NCBI RefSeq assembly: GCF_900089585.1 | Contig: NZ_FLRH01000003.1 | Span: 434,001-498,000 of the forward strand | From: Micromonospora sediminicola | GTDB lineage: Bacteria > Actinomycetota > Actinomycetes > Mycobacteriales > Micromonosporaceae | Direction: 5' to 3' | Length of the DNA: 64,000 bases | Shown: one piece after another, positions 52,804 to 60,725 of the stretch | How the letters are laid out: every line of letters starts with the position of its first letter | Position numbering within the stretch: position 1 is the stretch's first letter | Position numbers and translations under genes: made by a program | The notes under the pieces: generated by a model | What the model was told of the DNA's origin: nothing | What the model saw: only the letters and a program-made list of their open reading frames with translations | The model's database searches: none

Positions 52804-54036
52804 TCAGTCGCCCGCGCTCTTCTGGTTGGCCCGCATCCACTCGGCCATCTTGTCCCCGACGATCGCCTGGTACATCGCCAGCGCCTTCTCCCGGTCGGAG
52901 ACCACCACCGACTGCCCGTCGATGGTCTGGCCGCCCAGGTTGGGGCTGGTCACGAACGTCAGGTTCTCGCCGCGCAGGCTGCGGAACTGCACCGCCATGT
53001 CGGTCAACGAGAACCCCTGGTCGACCGTGACGGCGGCGGTGACCGCCTGGAGGAAGTCGTTCAGCTTCTTCGGGTTGCTCAGCGTCCCGGTGCTCGCCGC
53101 CTTGTCCATCAGCGCCTTGAGGAACTCCTGCTGGTGGCGCATCCGGGCGAAGTCGCCGTCGGGGAACTGCTTGCGCTGCCGGACCCAGTCCAGCGCCTCG
53201 GCGCCGTTCATGTGGTTCACGCCCTTGGTGAACGTCCGGTACGGCTTGTGGATCGAGGTGATCGTCCGCTCCACCTTGAGGTCGACCCCGCCCAGGGCGT
53301 CCGTGACGTCCTTGAAGCCGGCGAAGTCGATCGCCATGACGTGGTCGATCCGTACGTCGGTGAAGCACTCCACGGTCTTGACCGCGAGTGGGAGGCCGCC
53401 GAACGCGAACGCTGCGTTGATCTTGTTGCGCGATCCGGAGTCGCAGGTCGCGCCCGCGTTCTCCGGGATCGGCACGTACAGGTCGCGCGGAATGGAGACC
53501 AGGTAGGCGCTCTTGTGGTCGGCCGGGATGTGCATGACGATCACGGTGTCCGCGCGCCACTTGCCGGCGCCGTCGACCGGGGCGTCCGGGTCCCGGGAGT
53601 CGCTGCCCACGAGCAGGATGTTCAGCGCGCCGTCGACCTGCTTCGCCGGCCGCCCGCCGGTGATCTCGGAGAACGGGTCGGTGCGGGCCAGGTCGCCGTC
53701 GAGGTTGCGGGCGTAGAGCCAGGCGCCGACGCCGCCGAGCAGCGCCAGCACGAGCACCGCGATGCCGGCGACCAGGCCGATCCGGCCCCAACGCGGGCGG
53801 GGGCCGCGCCGACCCGGTCCGCCCGGTCCGCCACCGGATCCGCCGGGCCCGGTCGGTCCCACCGGGCCGCCGGGGCCGCCCGAGCGGGGCGCCTCGTCGG
53901 CTGAGGGGTACCAGCGGGCATCCGTGGCGCGGGCACGCGCGGTGGTGCCGCGGCCGGGGCCGGGAACCTGGGCGCGGCCCGCACCCCGGTTCAGGGGACG
54001 CGGGAGCGGGGCGCCGGCAGACGAGGTCGCTGACAT
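52804..54036 (-). CDS. LytR-CpsA-Psr (LCP) family protein
   Basis: 410 residues. About 85 residues of Gly/Pro/Arg-rich cytoplasmic sequence, transmembrane helix (IGLVAGIAVLVLALLGGVGAWL), then LCP domain with ILLVGSDSRDPDAPVDGAGKWRADTVIVMHIP, VSIPRDLYVPIP, RNKINAAFAFGG and ALDWVRQRKQFPDGDFARMRHQQEF. ATG at 54036 follows TACCCT by seven bases. Together with the two neighbours it forms a cluster in which each protein may serve a different glycopolymer. Confidence 0.93.
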   Translation of the reverse strand: MSATSSAGAPLPRPLNRGAGRAQVPGPGRGTTARARATDARWYPSADEAPRSGGPGGPVGPTGPGGSGGGPGGPGRRGPRPRWGRIGLVAGIAVLVLALLGGVGAWLYARNLDGDLARTDPFSEITGGRPAKQVDGALNILLVGSDSRDPDAPVDGAGKWRADTVIVMHIPADHKSAYLVSIPRDLYVPIPENAGATCDSGSRNKINAAFAFGGLPLAVKTVECFTDVRIDHVMAIDFAGFKDVTDALGGVDLKVERTITSIHKPYRTFTKGVNHMNGAEALDWVRQRKQFPDGDFARMRHQQEFLKALMDKAASTGTLSNPKKLNDFLQAVTAAVTVDQGFSLTDMAVQFRSLRGENLTFVTSPNLGGQTIDGQSVVVSDREKALAMYQAIVGDKMAEWMRANQKSAGD

Positions 54037-54110
54037 GTAACCGAGGGTAGGTCGGCCCGGCCACCGTCGCCCTCAGGCGCGCACCGGTGTCCGCCGGCGG
54101 CCAGGCGGGT

Positions 54111-55091
54111 TCAGTACCCTAGCCGCCCGCGGAAGTACTCGATCGTGCGTCGGAGGCCGTCTTCGGGCGTCACGGTCGGCTCGTATCCCAGCAGCTCGCG
54201 GGCGAGAGTCAGATCGGGGCGGCGCATCTCCGGGTCGTCCGAGGCGCGAGTGATGTAGCTCACCTCCGACGTGCTTCCGGTGAGTGACACGATCGTCTCG
54301 GCGAGTTGCCGCATCGACATCTCGTGCTCGGTGCCGCAGTTGATCGGGCCGGTCTGCGTCGAGTCGAGCAGCAGCAGGATGCCGCGCACCAGATCGTCGA
54401 CGTAACAGATCGAGCGCGTCTGGTCACCGGTGCCGTGCACGGTGATCGGCTCGCCGCGCAGCGCCTGGGAGATGAAGGTCGGGATGGCGCGGCCGTCGTC
54501 CGGGCGCATCCGCGGGCCGTACGTGTTGAAGATCCGCACGATCGCGGTGTCGGTGCCCCGGCTGCGGTGGTAGGCCATGGTGGCCGCCTCGGAGAAGCGC
54601 TTCGCCTCGTCGTAGACGCTCCGGATGCCGATCGGGTTGACGTTGCCCCAGTACGTCTCGCGCTGCGGGTGCTCCTTCGGGTCCCCGTACGCCTCGGAGG
54701 TGGAGGCCATCAGGAACCGGGCGCCGTCGGCGGTGGCCCGCTCCAGCAGTGCCAGGGTGGCCACCGAGCCGACCCGGAGGATCTCCACCGGCAGCTTCTC
54801 GAAGTCGGTGGGGCTGGCCGGCGACGCCATGTGCAGGATCGCGTCGAACCGCTCGGCCACCGCCGGGTGGTCGGTCGGCAGGCCGTCCGAGATGTCCGCC
54901 TCGACCAGCGTGAAGGTCGGCTCCTCCAGCAGGTGGACCAGGTTGTCCTTGGAGCCGGTGACGAAGTTGTCCAGCACCACCACCGTGCAGCCGCGCTCGA
55001 CGAGCCGGTCGACCAGGTGGGACGGGACGAAACCGGCGCCGCCGGTGACGAGGATGCGGTGTCCGGCACCGAAGCGGGGAGCGACCTTCAT
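54111..55091 (-). CDS. NAD-dependent epimerase/dehydratase, UDP-glucuronate decarboxylase-like
   Basis: 326 residues. Extended short-chain dehydrogenase with ILVTGGAGFVPSHLVDRL at the N-terminus (third glycine of GxxGxxG replaced by Pro), STSEAYGDPKEHPQ, and the catalytic GNVNPIGIRSVYDEAKRFSEA with Tyr and Lys, then RIFNTYGPRMRPDDGRAIP. This pattern is that of UDP-xylose synthase or related nucleotide-sugar enzymes, which supply envelope sugars. ATG at 55091 follows TAGGCT by seven bases. Close to the LCP cluster, so a role in wall glycan supply is plausible. Confidence 0.85.
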   Translation of the reverse strand: MKVAPRFGAGHRILVTGGAGFVPSHLVDRLVERGCTVVVLDNFVTGSKDNLVHLLEEPTFTLVEADISDGLPTDHPAVAERFDAILHMASPASPTDFEKLPVEILRVGSVATLALLERATADGARFLMASTSEAYGDPKEHPQRETYWGNVNPIGIRSVYDEAKRFSEAATMAYHRSRGTDTAIVRIFNTYGPRMRPDDGRAIPTFISQALRGEPITVHGTGDQTRSICYVDDLVRGILLLLDSTQTGPINCGTEHEMSMRQLAETIVSLTGSTSEVSYITRASDDPEMRRPDLTLARELLGYEPTVTPEDGLRRTIEYFRGRLGY

Positions 55092-55112
55092 GCCGGCCAG
55101 CCTATACAGGTG

Positions 55113-55147
55113 AGGAGGGGCCCCCGCCCATGACGGGGGCCCCTCCT
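55113..55147 (-). terminator. Strong hairpin downstream of the symporter gene
   Basis: Perfect 14-base arms AGGAGGGGCCCCCG (55113-55126) and CGGGGGCCCCTCCT (55134-55147) around CCCATGA, 14 bases after the symporter stop and just before the -10 of the epimerase gene. Confidence 0.75.
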
Positions 55148-55161
55148 GTCCACCGTGTCGA

Positions 55162-56835
55162 TCAGTGCGCGCCGGCACCGGTCAGCGAGCGCACCTCCAG
55201 TTCGGCGTACTTGTCGTCGTCGCTCTCCTTGGACAGGATCGTGCCGAGCCAGCCGCACAGGAAGCCGATCGGGATCGAGATGATGCCCGGGTTCGACAGC
55301 GGGAACCAGTGCCAGTCGTGGTCCGGGAACATCGCCGTCGGCGCCCCGGAGACGACCGGGGAGAAGAACACCAGCAGCACCGCGGAGACGAGGCCGCCGT
55401 AGATCGCCCAGACCGCGCCCGAGGTGTTGAACCGCTTCCAGAACAGGCTGTAGAGGATCGCCGGCAGGTTGCCGGAGGCGGCGACCGCGAACGCGAGCGC
55501 GACCAGGAACGCCACGTTCAGGCTCTGCGCGAAGATCGACAGGACGATCGAGACCGCGCCGATCACCAGCGCGGAGACCCGGGCGACGGTCACCTCCTGC
55601 CGCTCCGACGCCGACCCGTTCTTGATGACGTTGGCGTAGAAGTCGTGCGCCAGGCTGGACGACGAGGCCAGGGTCAGTCCGGCGACCACGGCGAGGATCG
55701 TGGCGAACGCGACCGCCGCGATGATCGCCAGCAGTGTCGCGCCGCCCAGGCTCCCGCCGAGGAAGTCCACGCCCAGCGCCTCGGCGAGCTGCGGCGCGGC
55801 CGTGTTGCCGGCCTTGTCCTGCGCGGTGATCGCCTGGCCGCCGACGATGGCCGCCGCGCCGAAGCCGAGGGCCAGCGTGAGCAGGTAGAAGCTGCCGATG
55901 ATGCCGATCGCCCAGAGCACGCTCTTGCGGGCCGCCCGCGCCGTCGGCACGGTGTAGAAGCGGATCAGGATGTGCGGCAGGCCGGCCGTGCCGAGCACCA
56001 GCGCGATGCCCAGCGAGAGCAGGTCCATCTTGCTGTAGAACGTCTTCAGCGCGTCGCCCGGTGTCTCCACGCCGTAGCGCAACCCGGGTTCGAGGAAGGC
56101 CGCTCCCTTGCCCGAGGCGTCGGCCGCGTCGCCGAGCAGCGAGGACAGGTTGAACTTGTACTTGGCGAGCACCAGCAGGGTCATCACCAGCGCGCCGCTC
56201 ATCAGCAGGAACGCCTTGACGATCTGCACGTAGGTGGTGCCCTTCATGCCGCCCACCGTGACGTAGATGATCATCAGGGCGCCGACCAGGATGATGGTGG
56301 CGACCTTCGCGGTGTCCGCGTCCATGCCGAGGAACGTGGTGCCGGGCTTGATGCCGAGCAGCAGGGCCACCAGCGCGCCGGCGCCGACCATCTGGGCCAG
56401 CAGGTAGAAGATCGACACGGTGATGGTGGAGACCGCCGCCGCGGTCCGGACCGGCCGTTGCCGCATCCGGAACGCCAGGACGTCCGCCATCGTGTACCGG
56501 CCGGAGTTGCGCAGCAGTTCGGCCACGAGCAGCAGCGCCACCAGCCAGGCGACCAGGAAGCCGATCGAGTAGAGGAAGCCGTCGTACCCGTAGAGGGCGA
56601 TGATGCCGGCGATGCCCAGGAAGGACGCCGCGGACATGTAGTCGCCGCCGATCGCCATGCCGTTCTGGAAACCGGAGAAGGACCGGCCGCCGGCGTAGAA
56701 GTCGGTGGCGGTCTTGGTCTGCCGGCTGGCCCAGACGGTGATCGCGAGCGTGATCGCCACGAACACCAGGAACAGCGTGATGGTGAGGTTCCGGGCGGTG
56801 GTGCTGCCCGCCTCAGCCGCGAGGACCGTGTTCAT
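55162..56835 (-). CDS. Sodium/solute symporter, ActP-like (cation acetate symporter family)
   Basis: 557 residues, 13 hydrophobic helices. Seen: DFYAGGRSFSGFQNGMAIGGDYMSAASFLG, the sodium-binding region typical of the solute/sodium symporter family, VGGMKGTTYVQIVKAFLLM, and LGTAGLPHILIRFYTVPTARAARKS, which distinguishes the acetate and pyruvate symporters such as ActP. It probably takes up acetate or a related monocarboxylate. Its start overlaps the DUF485 stop, as in the yjcH-actP pair. Confidence 0.93.
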   Translation of the reverse strand: MNTVLAAEAGSTTARNLTITLFLVFVAITLAITVWASRQTKTATDFYAGGRSFSGFQNGMAIGGDYMSAASFLGIAGIIALYGYDGFLYSIGFLVAWLVALLLVAELLRNSGRYTMADVLAFRMRQRPVRTAAAVSTITVSIFYLLAQMVGAGALVALLLGIKPGTTFLGMDADTAKVATIILVGALMIIYVTVGGMKGTTYVQIVKAFLLMSGALVMTLLVLAKYKFNLSSLLGDAADASGKGAAFLEPGLRYGVETPGDALKTFYSKMDLLSLGIALVLGTAGLPHILIRFYTVPTARAARKSVLWAIGIIGSFYLLTLALGFGAAAIVGGQAITAQDKAGNTAAPQLAEALGVDFLGGSLGGATLLAIIAAVAFATILAVVAGLTLASSSSLAHDFYANVIKNGSASERQEVTVARVSALVIGAVSIVLSIFAQSLNVAFLVALAFAVAASGNLPAILYSLFWKRFNTSGAVWAIYGGLVSAVLLVFFSPVVSGAPTAMFPDHDWHWFPLSNPGIISIPIGFLCGWLGTILSKESDDDKYAELEVRSLTGAGAH

Positions 56836-57181
56836 GGGTCACCTCCCCCATCTCGGCCCGGATCCGGTCGGCGACCGGGTCGATCCGCCGGTTGGCGAAC
56901 CGCGAGTAGAGCCAGGCGATGACGAACGTCGAGACGAACTGGAGCAGGCCGAAGATGAGGGCGACGTTGATGTTGCCGATCACCTTCGTCCCCATGAATC
57001 CCCGCGCGTACGCGGAGAGGATGACGTAGAGCGCGTACCACAGGAAGAACGCGACGGTCATCGGGAAGATGAAGCCGCGCAGCGCGCGCCGCAACCCGGC
57101 GAACTCGTCCGACCGTTGGACGGCGAGGTACCGGTCCGCCGTCGACTCGGAGGGTGCGGACGCGGGTGTGTCCGTGGACAT
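56813..57181 (-). CDS. DUF485 membrane protein (YjcH-like partner of the symporter)
   Basis: 122 residues with two hydrophobic helices. FPMTVAFFLWYALYVILSAYARGFMGTKV and VALIFGLLQFVSTFVIAWLYSRFA match DUF485/YjcH, small proteins that nearly always sit in front of ActP-type symporters. ATG at 57181 starts before SADR-like residues; the gene overlaps the symporter start by 23 bases, so the two are coupled. The role is unknown, probably an accessory of the transporter. Confidence 0.88.
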   Translation of the reverse strand: MSTDTPASAPSESTADRYLAVQRSDEFAGLRRALRGFIFPMTVAFFLWYALYVILSAYARGFMGTKVIGNINVALIFGLLQFVSTFVIAWLYSRFANRRIDPVADRIRAEMGEVTHEHGPRG

Positions 57182-57346
57182 CTGTGGATCACCACCTTCG
57201 CAGGCGTGGGGAATTTCCGCGCACGCTAGAGAGCGCGCTCCCCACCCCGGAAGCCCCGGCCGACCCCCGGCAGACGCCTGCGCCGAACGGCGCCCCCGCT
57301 GCGCCGAGTGACCCACATCACTCCGCTCACCGGTCCGCCCCTTCCG

Positions 57347-57409
57347 CGTCGATCATGAAGTTGACGGCAGCGGACGCCCGATTTGTCACCGCCAACTTCA
57401 TGATCGACG
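57347..57409. repeat. Long-armed palindromic repeat CGTCGATCATGAAGTTG...CAACTTCATGATCGACG
   Basis: Perfect 17-base arms (57347-57363 and 57393-57409) around 29 bases. It lies just downstream of the flavin-reductase-like gene's stop on the minus strand and upstream of DUF485, so it may end transcription. It resembles dispersed intergenic palindromes that I recall from Micromonospora genomes (memory, not checked). Confidence 0.7.
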
Positions 57410-57412
57410 GGG

Positions 57413-58243
57413 TCAGTCGGTCAGCTCGCGGTAGCGGCCCCGGTAGTGCAGCAGTGGAGGGGTGTCGCGGGGGAGGTCCACCGCTTCTATGGTGGCCTCG
57501 ACCAGGAGGGCCCAGCCGTACTCCCGGGCGGTGTCGAGCCGGCAGCCGACCCAGCCGCCGGCGTCCGTCGGCACCGGCCCGTACGGCGTCTCGGTCCACG
57601 CGTCGAGTGCGAACAGCCCGCCGGGCGACGGGAACAGGCCGGCGAACCGGTCGGCGAGCTGCCGGTGGTGCGGGCCCAGCGGCGTGACCGCGAACCGTCC
57701 GGCCTCCTCGACCGTCGCCCACAGGTCCGACTCCGGGTCGACCAGGCCGAGCAGCCGGTCCGGCTCTCCCTCGGCCACCAGCGTGGACGAGACGGTCAGC
57801 CCGGCCGGGCCGGGCGCGGTCCAGAGCGTCACCGGGGCGGCCAGCCGGCCGCGCAGCCGGCGTACCGGCGAGCGCTGCCCGGCCGGCACCGCGAACGGAT
57901 CGGTGTGGTGGATCTCGGCACCCGGCTCATGATTCACGTGAAACATTGTGCCGCCCCGGACCCGGGCCCAGCCCAGGAAGCGCCGGTGCAGGTCGGTGGC
58001 ATCGGTGAGCTGCGCGTTCGCCTCGGCCAGCAGCCCGCCCAGGTGGAACAGCAACGCCGTCCGGTCGCCCCGGAACTCGACCAGCAGCCCGAGCCGCGCC
58101 GGCTGGCAGGGCCAGGGCGCCCCGCACGCCCGGCACCGCCACGCCGGCCGCATCGGCAGGTGCCCCCGCCCCGCCCGGATCTTGGAAGATCCGGGCCCCT
58201 CCAGGGGCCCTTTCCTTCCAAGATCTCCGCGTTCACTCCGCAT
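57413..58243 (-). CDS. Flavin reductase-like protein with N-terminal Cys-rich domain
   Basis: 276 residues. Residues from about 31 begin MRPAWRCRACGAPWPCQP, a Cys-rich segment with the pattern of a small actinobacterial zinc-binding domain (CxxC and one further Cys), then LLVEFRGDRTALLFHLGGLL. From about residue 100 the FMN-binding split-barrel of flavin reductases follows (LRGRLAAPVTLWTAPGPAGLTVSSTLVAEGEPDRLLGLVDP). ATG at 58243 has a perfect AGGAGG five bases before it, while ATG at 58153 has no such site; the 30 codons between them consist largely of a palindromic repeat. Starts at 58153 or 57946 (flavin domain only) are alternatives. Confidence 0.7.
   Translation of the reverse strand: MRSERGDLGRKGPLEGPGSSKIRAGRGHLPMRPAWRCRACGAPWPCQPARLGLLVEFRGDRTALLFHLGGLLAEANAQLTDATDLHRRFLGWARVRGGTMFHVNHEPGAEIHHTDPFAVPAGQRSPVRRLRGRLAAPVTLWTAPGPAGLTVSSTLVAEGEPDRLLGLVDPESDLWATVEEAGRFAVTPLGPHHRQLADRFAGLFPSPGGLFALDAWTETPYGPVPTDAGGWVGCRLDTAREYGWALLVEATIEAVDLPRDTPPLLHYRGRYRELTD
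58178..58225. repeat. Compound palindrome (outer GATCTTGGAAG, inner GGGCCCCT) inside the start of the flavin-reductase-like gene
   Basis: Outer arms GATCTTGGAAG (58178-58188) and CTTCCAAGATC (58215-58225); nested inside is a perfect hairpin GGGCCCCT (58193-58200) and AGGGGCCC (58203-58210). The repeat lies in frame between the ATG at 58243 with its AGGAGG site and the conserved protein start at 58153; ATGCGG occurs at both ends of the stretch. Confidence 0.75.
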
Positions 58244-58413
58244 GTGCGCCTCCTGGGGAGAGGGTCGCCCCGGCCGGGAGTGGTCGGGGCGACCCTGCGC
58301 AGGACCGGCCGCCGGGTCGTCGCCTCCACCGGCCGGGCCGCGTGCCTCCACCCTGGACTCGGCCGTGTCGGCGAGGGAGGATTCCAGGGCTTACTACGCA
58401 GCGCGGTCACGTA

Positions 58414-58430
58414 CTTACCGGAGAGGTAAG
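58414..58430. promoter_or_regulatory. Palindrome CTTACC-N5-GGTAAG directly before the XRE gene
   Basis: Perfect 6-base arms (58414-58419 and 58425-58430). It ends one base before the ATG at 58432 and contains the ribosome-site bases GAGAGG. The position suggests that the XRE protein, or another regulator, could block its own translation or transcription here. Confidence 0.55.
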
Positions 58431-58431
58431 G

Positions 58432-59217
58432 ATGAACATCGAGGTGTGGATCCGGGCGTTGAAGGCCGCCCGGGCCGGGGCCGACGTCTCCCAGGAGGCG
58501 CTGGCGGCCACCATCCGCTGGAGTCCGTCGACGGTCGCCGCGATCGAGACCGGCCGCCGCCGGCCGACCATGGAGTTCGCGGTCGCCGCCGACCAGGCCC
58601 TCACCACCGGCGGCCTCCTCGCGAGCCTCCTCAAGGAGTACGAGGGCGACCGCTCACCGTCCTGGTTCCTGCCTTGGCAGGGATACGAGGATGAAGCGGT
58701 GCTCCTGCGCAACTTCGAGCCATGTGCGGTTCCTGGACTTCTTCAGACCGAGGAGTACGCCCGAGCGATCTTCGAGGCGGGACGCCTGTATCGCACGGAG
58801 CAGGTCGCGGAGCTGCTGGCGCTGCGTATGGCTCGGCAGAACGTGCTTGCGAAGTCCAATCCACCGGAGTGCGTCTTCATCATCGACGAGAGCGCATTGC
58901 AGCGATCCATCGGCGGGCCCGAGGTGATGAACGGCCAATTCGTCCGTCTGCTCGAAGCTGCGGAGCACCCCCAGGTGCGTCTTCACGTGCTACCGCTCGA
59001 TGTCGGTGCACACCTCTCGCTGGGCGGTGGGTTCGCCATCGCCGAGCTGCCCGATGGTGAGCATGTGCTCTGCCTCGACAACCCCGCCCGTGGACAGATC
59101 GCCGACTATCCGGAGTGGATTCGCCTGATGCTTCGCAAGTGGGAGATCCTGCTCGGCGAGGCGCTGCCGGAGCATGCCTCACTTGACCTGATTCGAAAGT
59201 TGAAGGTGACGGCGTGA
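58432..59217 (+). CDS. XRE family DNA-binding protein with DUF5753 domain
   Basis: 261 residues. N-terminal helix-turn-helix (IRALKAARAGADVSQEALAATIRWSPSTVAAIETGRRRPTMEF) followed by DUF5753 (FLPWQGYEDEAVLLRNFEPCAVPGLLQTEEYARAIFEAG, LHVLPLDVGAHLSLGGGFAIAEL). Such proteins pair with DUF397 in actinobacteria and act in signalling linked to development or stress. GTGA overlap with the next gene. ATG at 58432 is preceded by GAGAGG. The second half is slightly lower in GC than the first, and it is one of the few genes in the window with that feature. Confidence 0.93.
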   Translation: MNIEVWIRALKAARAGADVSQEALAATIRWSPSTVAAIETGRRRPTMEFAVAADQALTTGGLLASLLKEYEGDRSPSWFLPWQGYEDEAVLLRNFEPCAVPGLLQTEEYARAIFEAGRLYRTEQVAELLALRMARQNVLAKSNPPECVFIIDESALQRSIGGPEVMNGQFVRLLEAAEHPQVRLHVLPLDVGAHLSLGGGFAIAELPDGEHVLCLDNPARGQIADYPEWIRLMLRKWEILLGEALPEHASLDLIRKLKVTA

Positions 59218-59402
59218 ACCAACCGAGGTGGCGTAAGTCGACCCGATCCGACAACGCCGGCAACTGTGTCGAGGTGGCGGACAACGTTCCCGGGGTGGTG
59301 CTGGTCCGGGACAGCAAGGACCGATCCGGCCCGACCCTCACCCTCACCGCCGACACCTGGCGGTCCCTGGTCGCGCACCTGCGGCGGGCGAAGCTGGACT
59401 GA
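59214..59402 (+). CDS. DUF397 family protein
   Basis: 62 residues. WRKSTRSDNAGNCVEVADN, VLVRDSKDRSGPTLTLT and WRSLVAHLRR match DUF397, the usual partner of XRE-DUF5753 proteins, often thought to act as a small signal acceptor. GTG at 59214 overlaps the XRE stop, so production is coupled. Function in molecular terms is unknown. Confidence 0.93.
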   Translation: MNQPRWRKSTRSDNAGNCVEVADNVPGVVLVRDSKDRSGPTLTLTADTWRSLVAHLRRAKLD

Positions 59403-59408
59403 TCGGCC

Positions 59409-59420
59409 TACCCTGCCGGC
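59409..59420 (+). promoter_or_regulatory. Leaderless-type -10 element of the gene at 59421
   Basis: TACCCT at 59409-59414, six bases, then ATG at 59421. It lies directly after the DUF397 stop and implies a separate promoter. Confidence 0.45.
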
Positions 59421-59678
59421 ATGGCTCTCGTCCCACCGCAGAAGCTCGCCCAGGACCGGGTGGTCACCGCCGAGGCTGTCCTCGGCGGGCAGGTCGACCT
59501 GCGCGCCTACCCGTACAAGCACCTGATGGTCATCGCCCGGCACAAGTGGGGCAGCAGCGGGTTCCCGCCGCTCATGGAGGCGGTCGAGCACCTGTCGAAC
59601 TACGGCTGGGAGCTGGTCAACGTGCTCAGCGTCGGCGACGGCCACCACGTCTACGCGGCCGTGCGCCGCACCACCTGA
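59421..59678 (+). CDS. Small conserved protein, DUF4177-like
   Basis: 85 residues. The end EHLSNYGWELVNVLSVGDGHHVYAAVRR has the GWELV pattern of DUF4177-type small beta proteins; the rest is not recognisable. ATG at 59421 follows TACCCT by six bases. Role unknown. It sits between the XRE-DUF397 pair and the next small gene, all in one direction. Confidence 0.7.
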   Translation: MALVPPQKLAQDRVVTAEAVLGGQVDLRAYPYKHLMVIARHKWGSSGFPPLMEAVEHLSNYGWELVNVLSVGDGHHVYAAVRRTT

Positions 59679-59692
59679 GCCCGGGAGGCTCC

Positions 59693-60223
59693 GTGGCACT
59701 GCTGGAGATCGCCGTGACCACCATCGGTGGCGCGCTCTCGGCAACCGTCGGCGTGCTCGCCGGCGGGATGCTCACCCGCCGCGCCCAGGACCGGCACTGG
59801 CTACGGGACCGGCAGCTCGTGGCCTACCAGGACCTGCTGCGGGAGTACGCCACGTTCACGATGATCCTGCGTCGCGCGCACCTGGGACGAACGGGTTGGG
59901 ACTACGACTGGGGGGCGTGGAGCGCCGCGCTGATGTCGGCCAGCCTCGTCGCCCCGACCTCGGTGGCCACCGAGATCGACAGGTTCGGTCAGGCGGTGCA
60001 GGGGCTCCTGGACACCACGGCGGTGGACACCACCACCGCGCCGCTGTCCCAGGAGCAGTTCGAGCGGGCGATGGCCGCGCCGGCCCGGGCGCAACTGGAC
60101 CTGGTCAACGCCATGCGTCGGTCGATGGGTCGGAACCAGGGTCCGCTGTCGGTGTGGTTGGGCGGAGCGGGCGGCCGCGCCCCCCACTGGCAGGACGGCG
60201 TCGTCAGCCCTCGCCGGGCCTGA
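59693..60223 (+). CDS. Hypothetical protein with N-terminal membrane segment
   Basis: 176 residues. N-terminal hydrophobic stretch (ALLEIAVTTIGGALSATVGVLAGGML), then a helical, charged region (RRAQDRHWLRDRQLVAYQDLLREYATF) and no recognised domain. GTG at 59693 has GGGAGG four bases before it. It overlaps by 20 bases with the convergent SRPBCC gene at its 3' end. Probably a membrane-anchored cytoplasmic protein; no function can be given. Confidence 0.65.
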   Translation: MALLEIAVTTIGGALSATVGVLAGGMLTRRAQDRHWLRDRQLVAYQDLLREYATFTMILRRAHLGRTGWDYDWGAWSAALMSASLVAPTSVATEIDRFGQAVQGLLDTTAVDTTTAPLSQEQFERAMAAPARAQLDLVNAMRRSMGRNQGPLSVWLGGAGGRAPHWQDGVVSPRRA

Positions 60224-60725
60224 CCGGCCCCGGGCCCGGTTCGGCGAGCGCGCGGCGGGCGGCGGCCAGCACCTCCGGGTCGGCGCAGCCGGCCGCGTAG
60301 CCGGCGATCCGGCGGCGGATGTCCCGGCCGAGCAGCCAGACGCCGATCCGGTCGGCCACCGGGCGGAGGAACGCCGGGCGGCAGCGGAAGTTGTACCGCC
60401 AGGTGGCGACCGTGGTGCCCGGGTCCGGCCCGGGCGCGAAGCGCCACCCGCCGCCGAACCGTTCGAAGAACCACGGCCCCCGCACCATCTTCATCCCGAC
60501 GTTCGTCGGCGGAGCCCAGGAGACGTACTCGCTGACCATGACCAGGCCGTGCCGGGAGCGGGTGTACGTCCGCACGCCCCGGCCCGGCCGGGTCGCCCCG
60601 TCGACGAAGTGCTGCTCGCGGACGAACGGGTCCCAGCGGTAGCGGACCGGGGCCACGGTCTGCGAGACGGCGAACGCCAGGTCCGGCGGGACCGGAACCG
60701 TGGTGACCGCCTCGACGACCGGCAT
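60204..60725 (-). CDS. SRPBCC family protein
   Basis: 173 residues. START/Bet v1-like fold: VVEAVTTVPVPPDLAFAVSQ at the N-terminus, then YRWDPFVREQHFVDG, VSEYVSWAPPTNVGMKMVRGPWFFERFGGGWRF, and a WRYNFRCRPAFLRPV segment. Such proteins bind hydrophobic ligands or act in small-molecule handling. ATG at 60725 overlaps the permease stop (TGATG), so it belongs to the ABC transporter operon. Confidence 0.85.
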   Translation of the reverse strand: MPVVEAVTTVPVPPDLAFAVSQTVAPVRYRWDPFVREQHFVDGATRPGRGVRTYTRSRHGLVMVSEYVSWAPPTNVGMKMVRGPWFFERFGGGWRFAPGPDPGTTVATWRYNFRCRPAFLRPVADRIGVWLLGRDIRRRIAGYAAGCADPEVLAAARRALAEPGPGPVRPGEG

